NCBI RefSeq assembly: GCF_023065955.2
Contig: NW_026622764.1
Span: 78,733,333-78,797,332 of the forward strand
DNA from: Ursus arctos
Lineage: Eukaryota > Chordata > Mammalia > Carnivora > Ursidae
Direction: 5' to 3'
DNA: 64,000 bases
The first letter of the stretch is position 1; each line of letters starts with the position of its first letter. The notes under the pieces were generated by a model, which was given only the letters and a program-made list of their open reading frames with translations, had not been told where the DNA came from and did no database searches. Below are positions 35,040 through 46,809 of this stretch, piece by piece. A program made the position numbers and the translations under genes.

Positions 35040-35730
35040 TTGGTTCCTCTGGAGCCTCTCCTAGAGCCGCCCAGCCCCGCACCCCTCCGAGAAGATCCCC
35101 TCTCGACCCGCGTCCCGCCCCTCTCCGGCGTCGGTCCTTGGAGAGCCTCGGCTCGAGTCTCCCCGCTCCGTGCGCCCTCCCCTTTCCGGGTGTAGGTCCC
35201 TGCAGAACTTCCCGTACAGCCGCCCAGCCCCGCACCCCTCCAAGAGGACCCCCCCCCCCCGCTTCCAGCCCGCGGCCCGCCCCTCCCCGGCGTAGATTCC
35301 AGCCATCTCCAACGCCGTCCACTCGCCACCCCCCTCCCCGGGCCACCTTCTTCTCTTCCCCGGTGTCGGCCCCTCCACAGCCTTCCCTAGAGCCTCCCAC
35401 CCGCGCCACTCAGAGCGGACCCTCCCGGCTTCGGCCAGATTGGAGCGGCCCAGCCCCAAGTCACTCTGGGAGGACTGTCCTCTGCCCGCGCCGCCTCCCC
35501 TCCCTGGTACTGGCCCCTCCAGAGCCTCCCAGCCCTGCACTCCTCCGACAGGACCCTCCTGCGGGTCAGCGTCCCTTCCCTCCCAGGCCCCTGTGGAGCC
35601 TCCTCTAGCGCCACCCTCTCTGCGCCCCTCTAAGGCGATCTCCGGCCCACACCCCTTCTCCCCTCTCTGGTGCCCGCCCATCCAGAACCTCCCCTAGAGC
35701 CCCCCAGCCCCCCCCCCCCCCCAGTTCTTC
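35040..35730 (+). repeat. Degenerate GC-rich minisatellite in PLEKHB2 intron 1
   Basis: Roughly eight imperfect units of about 60-145 bp recur with the core CCTCCAGAGCCTCCCCTAGA-like motif plus CGCCCAGCCCCGCACCCCTC and a G-G-T/C-G-T-N-G-G end. Clear starts are near 35043, 35195, 35369, 35513, 35594 and 35680. C-runs occur at about 35251 and 35703. Confidence 0.75.
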
Positions 35731-35999
35731 TGCTGCTGCCCCCGTTCCCGCAGGTGCTCCCCGCCGGCCCGCCACCTTACCGTCGGCACGGGTCTCCCAG
35801 TGCCTGGTCTCTGCCCTTGCCGGCACCGAGATCGCACTCCCCTTAGGAATTCCGAGCGGCGTTGAAGCTGTGGACTCGCGGGTGCGACTGGCCCTCGCTT
35901 CGTTTCACTTACCCTGGCTTTGCAGTGGCTAGTCTTAGGACTTTTGGTTGTACATTCATTATCTTTTTCACGTTTCAGCCTTTCACTCAGCCGCATCGG

Positions 36000-37320
36000 G
36001 AACCCCGGAGCCCAGGGTTTTTATTTTTTGTCGGCGTAGAGTTTTTTGTTTTTATCTCAAATGTAGAGTAATTTACATAGAAGAGGTTTCATAAAAATGA
36101 AGGAATAGTAAGTTCCTGTTTTTCAGGGTGGATGGAGGGAATGAGGTGTGACGTCAAGTGTGTGCTGTCAAGAAATTTAGAGGAACGTGGTTAATTCCCA
36201 ACGCTATTGTCTCCTGGAACCTAAGGGGTTTTTTGTTTTTGTTTTGAGTTCCTCTTCTGACTAGGACAGGGCGGAGCCACTGCCCGAGGCAGGAGCGTTT
36301 ATTTCGAAAGGGAGGAAAGTTCCTGGGTCTCGTGGTCTTTGAGGAAACCATTGCCAGTGCAGAAAGTGAGTTGCCTGAAGTCACAAGGGGGATTAGGGGA
36401 ATTAGGGCCGAGCGGGGACTGTCAGCTGCCTGTTTACTTATGGCTGTCATTATTTGTCCAACAAATGACCAAAATATATGTGATTGTGCAGCCGGGCTCT
36501 CTTATGGGCCAACCTATACATGGGAAGAGAATGCCTGGAGTTTACTTTTCCTGTTAGCGATTTCTATACTTGGCTTCCTCTGCCCCTCCCCAGCATACTG
36601 ATCACTGAGGGCAGGAGTCCAAAATGTTGCAGGATGGGCCTTGCAGACAACATAGTGTTCAATAAATGCTTCCTAAAGGAGGCTGCAGAAAAAAACTCAG
36701 AACCTGACAGAGATTCTTCACTGGCATGTTTTTAATTGCATTGGCACATTCTGTAGGTAAAATTCCTAATAATCTCAAGGACTCAATTTATGAAATATGT
36801 ACATCATTCTGTAGAATAATCAGATAGCACTCTTGGTTTGATAGTCATTCCTCTGGAAGATAGAGGATTTTTCTGATTCCCTCTAGAAACTTAGCTGTGC
36901 TTCCCAGCTTGCCACCCTACATTAATAATTTCATTTCTTTCTCCTTAGCTCTGCCTTTTTTCTTTCTTACTAGACGTCTAAAGAAATTAAAACTTATTAG
37001 TGTCTGTAACTATGAAAAGCTGCAGAGAGTAAAAACTATTAAACATATTACAAAAAGTGGGCTAGTCATGTTTTCTTGGTTGCATGTTTGCTTCTGAATT
37101 TGATCATGGGGACAGAAAGTTGAACTTTCTTGCCTGTCCAGTGTGTCTGCCCTTTGATGAGTGCTTGTATTAGGCTTGTTATTGAGAACTAGTTGCTAAC
37201 CTGGCAGTGGCCAGTGCTACATATGAACTGACTTCTAAATGATGACGGGTCACCCAGTTCTTGTCCCCTGTATTTAGAGATGCTTGGGAATTCTTGTTGC
37301 CTTTACAGTCCTTTACAGTA
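36000..37320. other. PLEKHB2 intron 1, no other gene
   Basis: Mostly unique sequence. A donor-like GAAAGTGAGT at about 36362 without a supported exon. ORFs at 36332-36735 overlap in three frames and look like chance. Confidence 0.5.
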
Positions 37321-37329
37321 TCATTCTTT

Positions 37330-37590
37330 TTTTTTTTTAGATTTTATTTAAAGATTTATTTATTCTTCAAGCCCACTTTGCGCTAAGCACGCAGAGCCTA
37401 ATGCAGGGCTCAGTCTCACACCCCATGAGATCATGACCTGAGCCGAAACCAAGAGTCGGTCACTTAACTGACTAAGCCATCCAGGCACCCCTAAAGACTT
37501 TATTATTAAGTAATCTCTACACCCAGTGTGGGACATAAACTCACAATCAAGAGTGGCAAGCTCTACTCACGAAGCCAGCAAGGTGCTCTT
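37330..37590 (-). mobile_element. Head-to-tail pair of SINEs
   Basis: Antisense long SINE ending CCATCCAGGCACCCC (about 37491), then a short SINE TAAGTAATCTCTACACCCAG ... CAGCAAGGTGCTC. TSD is weak. Confidence 0.85.
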
Positions 37591-37749
37591 ACATTATTTT
37601 TGAAGAAGTTTTCCCCCCTTTGATAAGGTAGTAACTTTTACACTTAAAGTACAGAGAGAGCTAGCTAGAGAAACAAGGGTATTGTGAGTGAGTCAGTTGT
37701 AGACAGCCCTGAATTGCAGTTCTTAGAAAAAATCGTAATTACAGCTGTT

Positions 37750-37955
37750 CTCTCTTTTGGAGCGCCTCCCACAGGGTTCTTTGGGCATATTATCTCAGTT
37801 AATTTTCACACCAACCCCACAAGATAACTAGCAATGTCTTGTTATATAGGTAAGAAAAATGAGACTTGGGAGGTTTGGTATTGTGCTCAAAGTCAAATCA
37901 ATTAGTAAAAGGTAGAGCTCAGAACTGCCAGATTCCAAAGGCAATATTCTATCCA
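37750..37955 (-). mobile_element. MIR remnant
   Basis: Antisense MIR pattern: CACACCAACCCCACAAGATA ... ATGAGACTTGGGAGGTTTGG ... GTAGAGCTCAGAACTGCCAG. Confidence 0.6.
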
Positions 37956-37994
37956 CCTGTTAAATTGATCTCTTTTGGATTCAGTGTTATGTTT

Positions 37995-38201
37995 TGTTTT
38001 TAAATACTTTATTTATTTTTTTTAGAGAGTGCGGGCACGCATGAAGCGGGGGAGGGCCAGAGGGGAAGGGAGAAAGAATCTAAAGCAGATTCCTTGTGAG
38101 TGCAGAGCCCCACATGGGGTTCAGTCTCATGACCCTGAGATCAGGACTTGAGTTGAAACCAAGAGTTGGACGCTTAACCGACTGAGCCACCCAGGCACCC
38201 C
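37995..38201 (-). mobile_element. Carnivore SINE
   Basis: TSD TGGATTCAGTGTT / TGGATTCAATGTT. Ends GAGCCACCCAGGCACCCC. Confidence 0.94.
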
Positions 38202-38734
38202 TGGATTCAATGTTTTTAAAATGATTTCAGCTCACATTAAACTAATTTGAATTGTTGAATATGATTTATATTTAAAAACTTCCTATAGGTTTACTGGCAT
38301 GTGAATAATGTGCGTATTTTGCAACTAGTTTGCTGGTGTTTTATTGTCTAGAGATGGACAGCAGGATTTTTATGTGATGAGTTTTAGTTTATGCAATAGA
38401 TCTTGCTCCAGGATATAAATAGTGAAATGTTGAAATAAGTTATGAAGTGATGTGGAATTCAGCAAGGTAAGGCAAAGAAATATTCCTGTTCCTTAAGAGA
38501 TGGATTTGGTTATGTATTCTGGGAGATTTTTTGTTTATTGTTTGCTTTTACTTCTAGTGTATATGTGTTCAGATTTGACCTTCAAGGGCATCTTAATTTG
38601 TTAGATATCCTAAGCCATTTGAGTAGCTGCCTAATGTGCTTCTGTCTTCTGGAATGTTTTGGGCAAATTTTAGTCAGGTGGCTAGTGACGAAGTAATACT
38701 GGTAATAATTGCTGTGTGAGCAGGTCCCATTTCT

Positions 38735-38965
38735 TGAGTTTTAGTAAATGTCAGGCACTATGCCAAACACATGTTATTTCACCCAGTTTTGCAAATATCT
38801 ATCAGGTAGGTGTTGGTATTCTCATTGTCTAGATCAAGAAACTAAGGCTTGGAAAAGTTATGTAACTTGACCAGGGTTATTTACTTACTTATTTATTTCC
38901 CAACCCATGCCCCTCTTGCCTGTTTATTTATGTGAAGCAGGATTTGAACACGGGTCATCTGCTTT
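38735..38965 (-). mobile_element. MIR remnant
   Basis: TGTCAGGCACTATGCCAAAC ... CTATCAGGTAGGTGTTGGTA ... AGCAGGATTTGAACACGGGT is an antisense MIR order. Confidence 0.65.
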
Positions 38966-39861
38966 TGTCTCTGCTGTTGGTGTCTTTGTCTTTGTGGATT
39001 ATGCCTTGTTTTCCTCTTAACTCATTTTAGTTGCATTTCAAGAGGGAGCAGAGTTAGTTGTTCGTGCTCCTTATAACCCATCAGTAATGTTGAAAAAAGC
39101 GAAGCAGTCACCAGCACGGGTGATCTGGACATTATCAGTATATCTTTTGTCTTGGATCCTCATTTTAATATTACTGTTGTGTCTTCTCTCTTAGAAATAA
39201 CTCTCCTGTGAATTCCAGTGTTTAGTGACAAGAAATATGGATTTTACATATTTATGTAATATTTCTGTTGAACACAGAGGGAAAAATGAAAAGAAGGATG
39301 TTTAAAGTCTGCTTTTTTTTGTTTTTCCCTTCTGAGCACTGTTTCCAGGTAATCTCAAGGCAGGACAGGCTAGCAGGATCAGGGATCAGGAATTGGGCTA
39401 GGCTGATGAGCAGGGTGCCACTTTTAGGCAGTGGCATGTGAGTGCTCTGTAAGGCAGAGGGCAAGTAGGCTGAGTGATACAGATAATGTCCCTTCCTCTT
39501 TTGTTTTGTGGTTAGGATTCAAGAGCCTGGGAGGGTACAGACTCTAAATAGAAAGATGTATCTGCAGTCCAGCTTGGTGAGGTGGGTCATTTAAGGAGCA
39601 GTTGATGGCAGCTGCTTATTTAGGACTTGTTGCCCTTGGTGTATTATTTATAGGGCCCAATGTGGGGGGTCTGTATTGTGTTACATGTTGCTTATGGGTT
39701 GGGAGCCAGAGGCAAGGGTTCTCTTGCTTTGGAGGCTGAGACTAAGGCTGATGAGGCAGTATGCTTCGTGTGGTGGTCATGATACCAGAGTGATGCCTGA
39801 CGGAAGAGGCTAGTAGGCACAAAGAACATACGTCTCTTCAGTGGAGATAAAGAACTTGTTT
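38966..39861. other. PLEKHB2 intron 1, no gene or repeat recognised
   Basis: Unique-looking sequence. The minus ORF at 39252-39464 has no family resemblance. Confidence 0.5.
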
Positions 39862-40074
39862 GGGGCGCCTGGGTGGCTCAGTCGTTAAGCGTCTGCCTTC
39901 GGCTCAGGGCGTGATCCCGGCGTTCTGGGATCGAGCCCTGCGGCAGGCTCGTCTGCTGGAAGCCTGCTTCTCCCTCTCCCACTCCCCCTGCTTGTGTTCC
40001 CTTTCTCGCTGGCTGTCTCTCTCTCTCTCTCTGTCAAATAAATAAATAAATAAAATCTTAAAAAAAAAAAAAAA
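39862..40074 (+). mobile_element. Young carnivore SINE
   Basis: GGGGCGCCTGGGTGGCTCAG. Flanks AGATAAAGAACTTGTTT and AGAAGAGAACTTGTTTT. Confidence 0.96.
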
Positions 40075-40090
40075 GAAGAGAACTTGTTTT

Positions 40091-41076
40091 CCTGCATTCA
40101 GATGAGTGCCCACCTTGCAGTTTCTGCTAGATGGCAAAATGCCCTGGCCTCAGTCCCCCAAAAAGAAGTGCTGTGGTGGATGCTATGGCCCAGTTAGAGT
40201 GAAGATCTCACAAGGGGCTTCAGGAGGCTTTTATTATCATGGGGCTTTAATCTTTTTTTGGTTTCTTTTGACTTTTCTGGAGGGTGACTTGTAAGTGCCT
40301 GCCCAACAAGTGCAAGTAACCAAACTCAGTGTATTCCTGAGGGTGTGAATCCAAGGTTCGTTTCCTGAACATCCTTCTCCCCAGCCGCCTAAGTTTTAGG
40401 CTGGTTCAAAGCCTATTCCTCTAGTCTTCTTTACTTCATAAGTTTTGTACACTTGAGTCCTTAACTCAGAAGTCCAGACTTTTTGTTATAAAAGAAATTG
40501 TAGCATCTTACTAAACACAACAAATATCTCTTACTATTACCATAATAACCATTTGAATTATCTAGTGAGGCGAAGGTATACAAATCAAAGTATTTCAACA
40601 ATTTTTGAAACCCCCCTACCTCCACCTCCAGTTGTGTGAAATCCGAACTCCCATTGGAAATTGTGTATTTTCTCTTAACGCATTCCATAGTGTATTTGGT
40701 TTTACTCATCATTTTATACTTGGGATGGCTTTCATTCTTGGTTGTTCTAATGAAATATAATTATTGTTTTCAGTTTGGCCATTTTCAGATGCCCTTCCTT
40801 CAGCTGGCTGGCTTCTTTATCTTTTCTAAAGGCGTTCCTGTAAGCATCTTTGCTTTTTGATAGTAGGCACATGTGGTTTCCTGTCCTAAATTGTAACCAG
40901 CTCATTTTCAAGGAGCATTGGCTCCTTTTAGAGAAGACCAGTATCAGAGATAAAAATCTGGACACAGGGGTGCATGTGAGATTGTTCCACACAATGACTA
41001 CAGATAGAATGATACCAGATAAGAAGCTACTTGAGTCCACAGAAGAATTACCCCTTTTCAAGAAGTCATGAGTTTC
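40091..41076. other. PLEKHB2 intron 1, no gene recognised
   Basis: AT-rich. The segment about 40865-41000 (CCAGCTCATTTTCAAGGAGC) resembles the same old L1 type as 33765-34690. Confidence 0.45.
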
Positions 41077-41217
41077 CAGGTGCCTGCATGGATTAGTCGG
41101 TTAAGCGTCTGACTCTTGATCTCAGCTCAGGTCTCCATCTCAGGGTCATGAGTTCACCCCTGTGTTGTGCTCCGAGATACTGGGCCGGGAATCTACTTAA
41201 AAGCAAAAACCCCAAAA
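41077..41217 (+). mobile_element. Old carnivore SINE
   Basis: CCAGGTGCCTGCATGGATTA ... CAGGGTCATGAGTTCACCCC ... GGGAATCTACTTAAAAGC. Confidence 0.88.
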
Positions 41218-41814
41218 AACACATGATTTTCTGTTGCTAATTCCAGTTTAAATTTCTTTCAACCTTGTAATGATCTAATTTTCTCTATCTCTAATAGTTT
41301 TATATAGGCACATCAAAGATGATGATGTCCCCTTGAGTATAGAAGCTTTTTTTTTTTTAATTTAACTTTTTAAATTTAAATTAAATTCAGTTAGCATATA
41401 GCGTATTATTAGTTTCAGGGGTAGAATTTAGTGATTCATCAGTTGCATATAACAGCCAGTGCTCCCCTCATCAAGTTACCCCATCCTCCCACCCACCTCC
41501 CCTCCAGCAACCCTCAGTTTGTTTCCTAGAGTTCCATGTCTCTTATGCTTTGGCTCCCTCTCTGTTTTTCTTTTCTTTTACCTTCCCTTATCCTATGTTC
41601 ATCTGTCTGGCTAGGGGTTTATCAATCTTATTAATTCTTTCAAAGAACCAGCTCCTAGTTTCATTGTTCTGTTCCGTTTTTTTTTTCTTTTTTGATTTCT
41701 GTATCGATTTCTGCTCTCATCTTTATTATTTCTCTTCTCCTGCCGGATTTAGGCTTTATTTGCTGTTATTTATCCAGCTCCTTTAGTAGGTTGTGTATTT
41801 GAAACTTTTCTTCC

Positions 41815-42028
41815 GGGGTGCCTGGGTGGCTGAGTCGTTAAGCATCTGCATTCGGCTTGGGTCATGATCCCGGGGTCCTGGGATTGAGCCCCACGTTGGG
41901 CTCCCTGCTTGGCGGGGAGTCTGCTTCTCCCTCTCCCTTTGCTGATCCCCCTGCTTGTGTTCCCTCTCTTGCTGTGTCTCTCTCTGTCAAATAAATAAAA
42001 TCTTTAAAAAAACAAAACAACAACAAAA
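41815..42028 (+). mobile_element. Carnivore SINE nested in LINE-1
   Basis: TSD GAAACTTTTCTTCC (41801-41814) and AAAACTTTTCTTGC (42029-42042). Confidence 0.95.
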
Positions 42029-42200
42029 AAAACTTTTCTTGCTTTTTGAAGAAGGCCTGTATTGCCATATCCTTTCCTCTTAAGATCGCCTTTGCTGCGT
42101 CCCAGAGGTTTTGGACTGTTGTGTTTTTATTATCGTTTGCTTTGATATATTTTTTAATTCATCTTTAATTTCTGTTTGACCCATTCATTCTTTAGTAGGA

Positions 42201-42402
42201 TTTTTTTTTTTTTAAAGATTTCATTTATTTATTTGACAGAGACAGAGACAGCCAGCGAGAGAGGGAACACAAGCAGGGGGAGTGGGAGAGGAAGAAGCAG
42301 GCTCATAGCGGAGGAGCCTGATGTGGGACTCGATCCCATAACGCCGGGATCACGCCCTGAGCTGAAGGCAGACGCTTAACCGCTGTGCCACCCAGGCGCC
42401 CC
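42201..42402 (-). mobile_element. Young carnivore SINE nested in LINE-1
   Basis: TAGTAGGA flanks (42193-42200 and 42403-42410); interrupts L1 reading TTCTTTAGTAGGATGTTCTT. Confidence 0.95.
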
Positions 42403-42450
42403 TAGTAGGATGTTCTTTAACCTCCATGTATTTTTTTGTTTTTGAATTTT

Positions 42451-43995
42451 TTTCTCAAAATGGCCTGGTATTGAGTCCCAAGCTGTTCTGTTTCCTCATG
42501 TTGACATACCTTGAGCCCCAGGTACCTGAAAAGTAAAACTCAGCCTCCCAGCAGGTAAGTACCAAAGGGAATATAGGTACAGTATCTGGCAACTCAGATA
42601 TTGACCCATACAATTTGTTGATAATAGGAAATCTCTAGGTCCTTAAGGTTTTAGCTTGAACTCTCTTTTTCACTCTTCATGGGTGGTAATGTTATTAATT
42701 TTACAGGTATGTAAAGTTGTTGGACTCAAGTTCTTAAAAGATCTTTGAGTAACTGTTCTTATCAGTGTCAACAGTGGTCTGACATTTTAGCTATTATGAA
42801 TGACAGCAAATAGAGACAAATTGATATCAAGAATCATAAAAGAGTATAAAAAATCACCACAAAAGTTCAGGAAACTCCTTTCTGTTCCTCCACATTTTTA
42901 CACAACCACCAACTGATCAAGTACCAGCGAAGTTATATGATAGCATTTCAGCGGATTTTATTGTATTGTATTGTGACTTGCTTGCTCCCAATACTGCTAA
43001 TGATTTTTTGGCCTATACCCAGACATTTTCTTTTTCACATGAAATACAGATTGAGAATTCACGTTATGATGATGATAGGACACTTTTAGTATAATTATTC
43101 AGGGTTTGGTGTGAATGAATACTGTTTTATGTTATGAGGGTAATAACGCCACTATAAAGATGTGATGCTGTCTATAACATTGCATCACCCATCTTTTTAA
43201 TTTATAAGTTTAATCTGTTGCTTTTACTACAGTGTAAGCTACATGAAAACAGGGACTTTAGTTTGGTCACTGATGTGTCCTTGTGCCTACTACAAGGTTG
43301 GGCACACATTAGCACTCAGTATTTGTTGGATGAAAATATGATGGTGTCCATTTGGAAGTAAATGATTGTTTTAGGTTGCAAGGTTTTGTGGGTTTTTTTT
43401 TTCCTTTTTTTTTTTTTTTTTTTGCTGCAAGTTTAGGAAACCAGTTCAACCCAGTTTAAATAATAGATTGCCGATTTGCCTCACAGAGAGCCTTGGATTA
43501 GGGTGGGTTTCCTGATCAGTGACAAGTTGTGTTAGCCCTCCAGTCGGTGGCACTTGGGCTAGTCCCCTCCAGTCAGCAGTGAGCAGCATGCACATCCACT
43601 GGGAAAAAGGGGAGACTGCCTTTCTGTTTCTAGTTTACCTGACTGTGGGAGAAAAATGGGGAAAGATGAAAAACTTATTTCCTTTCTTGGAGAGGGCAGA
43701 TAGCATGAGTTGGCAGAAATCACAAGGACATTAAGAACCTTCAGAGTACGAGATTTTGGAGGTGCTGGAGTATAGGATGAACCAAGCTTGTTAGCTCTTT
43801 TTGTAAAGGTTGGAGAATGATGAGAATTTAATCATACTTAGATATGGGAAAAATTAAAGGGGGGAGGACTGATTTGTTCTTTTCAGGTGCCCCACTTGGG
43901 GACCTCTGTTTTGCTAACCATCCAACCCTTAAAGAAAATACCTAAAAATGCTAAAGTAGAAAACAAAATTGGTCCAAATAAACTCTCCAAGTAAG
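42451..43995. other. PLEKHB2 intron 1, L2-like remnant at about 43225-43345
   Basis: AGTGTAAGCTACATGAAAAC ... CAGTATTTGTTGGATGAAAA is an L2 3' pattern. Poly-T at 43409-43423. Nothing else recognised. Confidence 0.5.
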
Positions 43996-44003
43996 ATCTA
44001 TTT

Positions 44004-44317
44004 TTTTTTTTTAAAGATTTTGTTTACCTATTTGAGAGAGAGATACAGAGAGCACAAGCAAGGGAGGGGCAGAGGCAAGGGGAGAGGGACAACATACTCC
44101 CCACTGAGCGGGGACCCTGACTTGGGGCTTGATTCCAGGACCCTAAAATCATGACCTCACCCGAAGTCAGATGCTTAACTGACTGAGCCACCCAGGCGCC
44201 CCTATTTTTTTAATTAAAAAAACAATTTTAGATACCTCTATTCCCAACGTAGGGCTTGAACTCACAACCCCGAGATCAAGTATCGCATGTTTTACCAACT
44301 GAGCCAACTAGGGGCTC
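44004..44317 (-). mobile_element. Head-to-tail pair of SINEs
   Basis: Antisense long SINE ending CCACCCAGGCGCCCC (about 44202), then a short SINE ending GCCAACTAGGGGCTCC. Flanks TAAGATCTATT / TAAAATCTGTT. Confidence 0.87.
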
Positions 44318-44425
44318 CTAAAATCTGTTGATTAAAGAAAAGATATCATACATGCAAATTTTTAAAAAATTTAAGTATTAATAGAAAGAAATGTGTAAGA
44401 GGACTGAATAGTCACCTTTTCTTTT

Positions 44426-44630
44426 TTTTTTTTAAAGATTTATTTATTTTAGAGAACACTCATGCATGTGAAGGGTTGTTGGTGGGGCCGAGAGAGGGAG
44501 AGAGAGTATCAAGCAGACTCCTCACTGCATGTGGAGCCTGATGAGGGGCTCCATCTCACAACCCTGAGCTCAGTCTCTGAGCCAAAACCAAGAGTCAGAT
44601 GCTCAACCGACCATGCCACCCAGGCGCCCC
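44426..44630 (-). mobile_element. Carnivore SINE
   Basis: TAGTCACCTTTTCTTTT and TAGTCACTTTCTTTTCT flanks; ends GCCACCCAGGCGCCCC. Confidence 0.94.
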
Positions 44631-44936
44631 TAGTCACTTTCTTTTCTGATACAGCATTGCCTCATTTCTCTCCTCAGAGATACATGTGGTTAAGAGTTTC
44701 TGTGATTCCTTCCCCAAAACAGTTGTGCAGGTGTCAGCACACACTCTTCTATCTGTCCTGTGTGGAAGTACCCTTTGAGCCACCTTCTGATGTGGATCAC
44801 TTTGGTTGGGGCTAGTGTTTTGCAGTATAAGCAACATTGCCATGAATATACAGATTTGTTGGTAGACCTCTGCACATGTAGCAGTGAGGTATAATCCTAG
44901 TAATGGTGAAATCTCTGGGTCAAAGTTTATGAACTT

Positions 44937-45109
44937 TTTTTTTTTTTAAGATTTTATTTATTCATGAGAGACAGAGAGAGAAAGGCAGAGGCAGAGGGAG
45001 AAGCAAGCTTCTCCGCAGGGAGCCTGATGGCAGGACTTGATCCCAGGACCCTGGGATCATGACCTGAGCCAAAGGCAGACACTTAACCAGCTGAGCCACT
45101 CAGGCGCCC
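44937..45109 (-). mobile_element. Carnivore SINE
   Basis: TSD AAAGTTTATGAAC / AAAGTTTACAAAC. Ends GAGCCACTCAGGCGCCCC. Confidence 0.95.
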
Positions 45110-45929
45110 CAAAGTTTACAAACATTTAAAATTTTGATAGATGTCAAATCCTCCTCTTAGAAGTTTGCAACAGTTTTCATTCCCACCGTCATGCTTACTC
45201 CTTTCTGGGTATCATAGTTTTTTTTCATTTGTGCCCGTCTGATAGGTAATATCGTTAGCTCGTGTTTTGAATTTTGTCTGTTGAATTGAGAGAGAAATTG
45301 AATATCTTACAAATTTATTGCCCATTAATGTTTCTTTTCTTGTGAACTGCCAGATGATTGTCATTTCTGTTACATGTGACAAGCTTTGTACGTGCAGGAA
45401 ATTAACTCATTGCTGTCATAAGTTGTAAATGTTTTTTCTTAATCTTTTGTCTTTTTGACTTTTTTGCCGCTCAGATTTTTATTTTAATGGAGTTAAATTT
45501 ATCACACTTTTTCTTAACTTCTGGAATTCTCTCTGACCAGGCCTCTCAGTCTGTTGACACCAGTCAACATCTGACTGGGCTGTGTGAATTTGACTGGGCA
45601 CACCGGGTATAAAGCTGAGGCAGTGGACCCCAGAGCCCCAGGACACTGGGCGTGTTAGGAGAAGCCACAAGTCCTTGACAGAGCTGAATCTTAGTGTTCC
45701 TGGGCTGCCTTATGCCTGTTGTGTGGTATTAGATTTAGTAAGGTGGGCCGAAAGCCTAGAGTTGGGGGCAGGGAAGGTAGGAGGTGGGGCGAGGAGTTGT
45801 ATTGGCCCTACTGAGGAGGTATTAGGTAATTGCCAGATGGCCAGTGAGGTAAAACTGCTTTAGTGCCTTCTTCAGCTGACGCAGAAAGAGATCAGGATGG
45901 AGAGATAGATAAGATGGCTGTGATTTTGT

Positions 45930-46705
45930 GATATAACAAGAAATATGTGAACTTCTAAAACCTTTGGAATTTCCTGAGCTAGAGGTGCTAAGAGTATCTT
46001 GTTATTCATAATAAGCACCTTTCAACCATATCTAAGTTTATGCTAATGAGCTGACTCTTGCTGGGCCCCTAGATAACTTTAGGATGGGGCTGATTGCCTG
46101 GGAAATTAACCTTGTGATTAGAAGGTTAGAACTTTCAGCCCCATCCCTGGACTTGCAGGGATGGGAAGAGGTTGGGGATTAAGTTCAGTCACCAGTGGTC
46201 AGTAATGTAATCAGTCATGCCTACCTAATGTAACCGCCTTAAAACCCCTAAATGCCAGGGTTCTGAGAGCTTCTGGGTTAATGATCACACGGAGGTGCTG
46301 GGAGGGGGCAGTGTGCCTAGATAAGGCATGAAAGGCCCACCCTTACCTTGCTCTGTTCATCTCTTCCATCTGGCTTTTCCTGAGTGTAGCCTTTATAAGA
46401 AACAGGAAATGGTAAGTAAAATGCTGTCTTGAGTTCTGTGAGCCATTCTGGCAAAATTATCAAATTTGAGGAGAGGTTGTGGGAACCCGCAATTTGTAGG
46501 TCAGAAATACTGGAGACTCAGAACTTGTTTATAAAGTGCGAGCACTCTTGTGGAACTGAGCCCTTAACCTGTGGGGTCTGATGCTAATTCCAGGTCGGAA
46601 TCAAGTTGAATCAGTAGACATCTAGTTGTTGTCCTGAGATTTGGAGAATTGGTTGTTAATGTGGAAAGACCCCACGTGTTTGGTGTCAGAAGTGTTGTGA
46701 GTGAA
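45930..46705 (+). mobile_element. Ancient interspersed repeat just upstream of the PLEKHB2 ATG exon
   Basis: GATTAAGTTCAGTCACCAGT ... GGAGGTGCTGGGAGGGGGCA ... ATCTCTTCCATCTGGCTTTT ... GAGCCCTTAACCTGTGGGGT ... TTTGGTGTCAGAAGTGTTGT is an order I know from many mammalian genomes as a dispersed repeat. I cannot name the family with certainty. Confidence 0.6.
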
Positions 46706-46764
46706 AAACAGCTTGTATGGGCCATTCTTTTTTATAACTTTGAACCTGGCTGTTTCTTTTATAG

Positions 46765-46809
46765 GTGGAAAAATGGCATTTGTGAAGAGTGGATGGTTGC
46801 TGCGACAGA
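46765..46809 (+). CDS. PLEKHB2: PLEKHB2 exon with initiator ATG (ATG at 46773)
   Basis: Acceptor TGTTTCTTTTATAG ends at 46764, then an 8-nt leader, ATG at 46773-46775 and codons MAFVKSGWLLRQ plus one base (phase 1), then donor GTAAGT at 46810. This is the start of the evectin-2 PH domain, beta strand 1 (KSGWLLRQ). The match to the family N-terminus fixes the start codon. An old interspersed repeat ends only about 60 bp upstream of the acceptor. Confidence 0.95.

Larger units (their letters stand above)
34740..35900. promoter_or_regulatory. PLEKHB2: CpG island / PLEKHB2 promoter
   Basis: CpG-rich block with a perfect NRF1-type palindrome GCGCATGCGCG at 34836-34846, followed by a likely non-coding first exon. 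It begins abruptly after an old antisense LINE-1 remnant ending near 34.69 kb. The right two-thirds (from about 35.04 kb) is a degenerate GC-rich repeat rather than typical promoter sequence. Long ORFs on both strands here are compositional. Confidence 0.85.
41343..42450 (-). mobile_element. LINE-1, antisense, with large internal deletion
   Basis: Poly-T plus 3' UTR (TTAGTTTCAGGGGTAGAATT ... CCTCCAGCAACCCTCAGTTT) joins directly near 41.56 kb to an upstream ORF2 segment (AGGGGTTTATCAATCTTATT ... GAACCAGCTCCTAGTTTCAT). The intervening ORF2 3' half is missing. Split by two SINEs. Confidence 0.85.

Noticed and set aside
34753..35697. ORFs of about 200 aa on both strands near PLEKHB2 exon 1
   Set aside because: They are produced by the GC-rich degenerate minisatellite; mutually overlapping, low complexity, no splice or initiation context.
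36362..36376. Donor-like GAAAGTGAGT as an alternative PLEKHB2 5' UTR exon
   Set aside because: No acceptor, promoter or homology supports an exon here.
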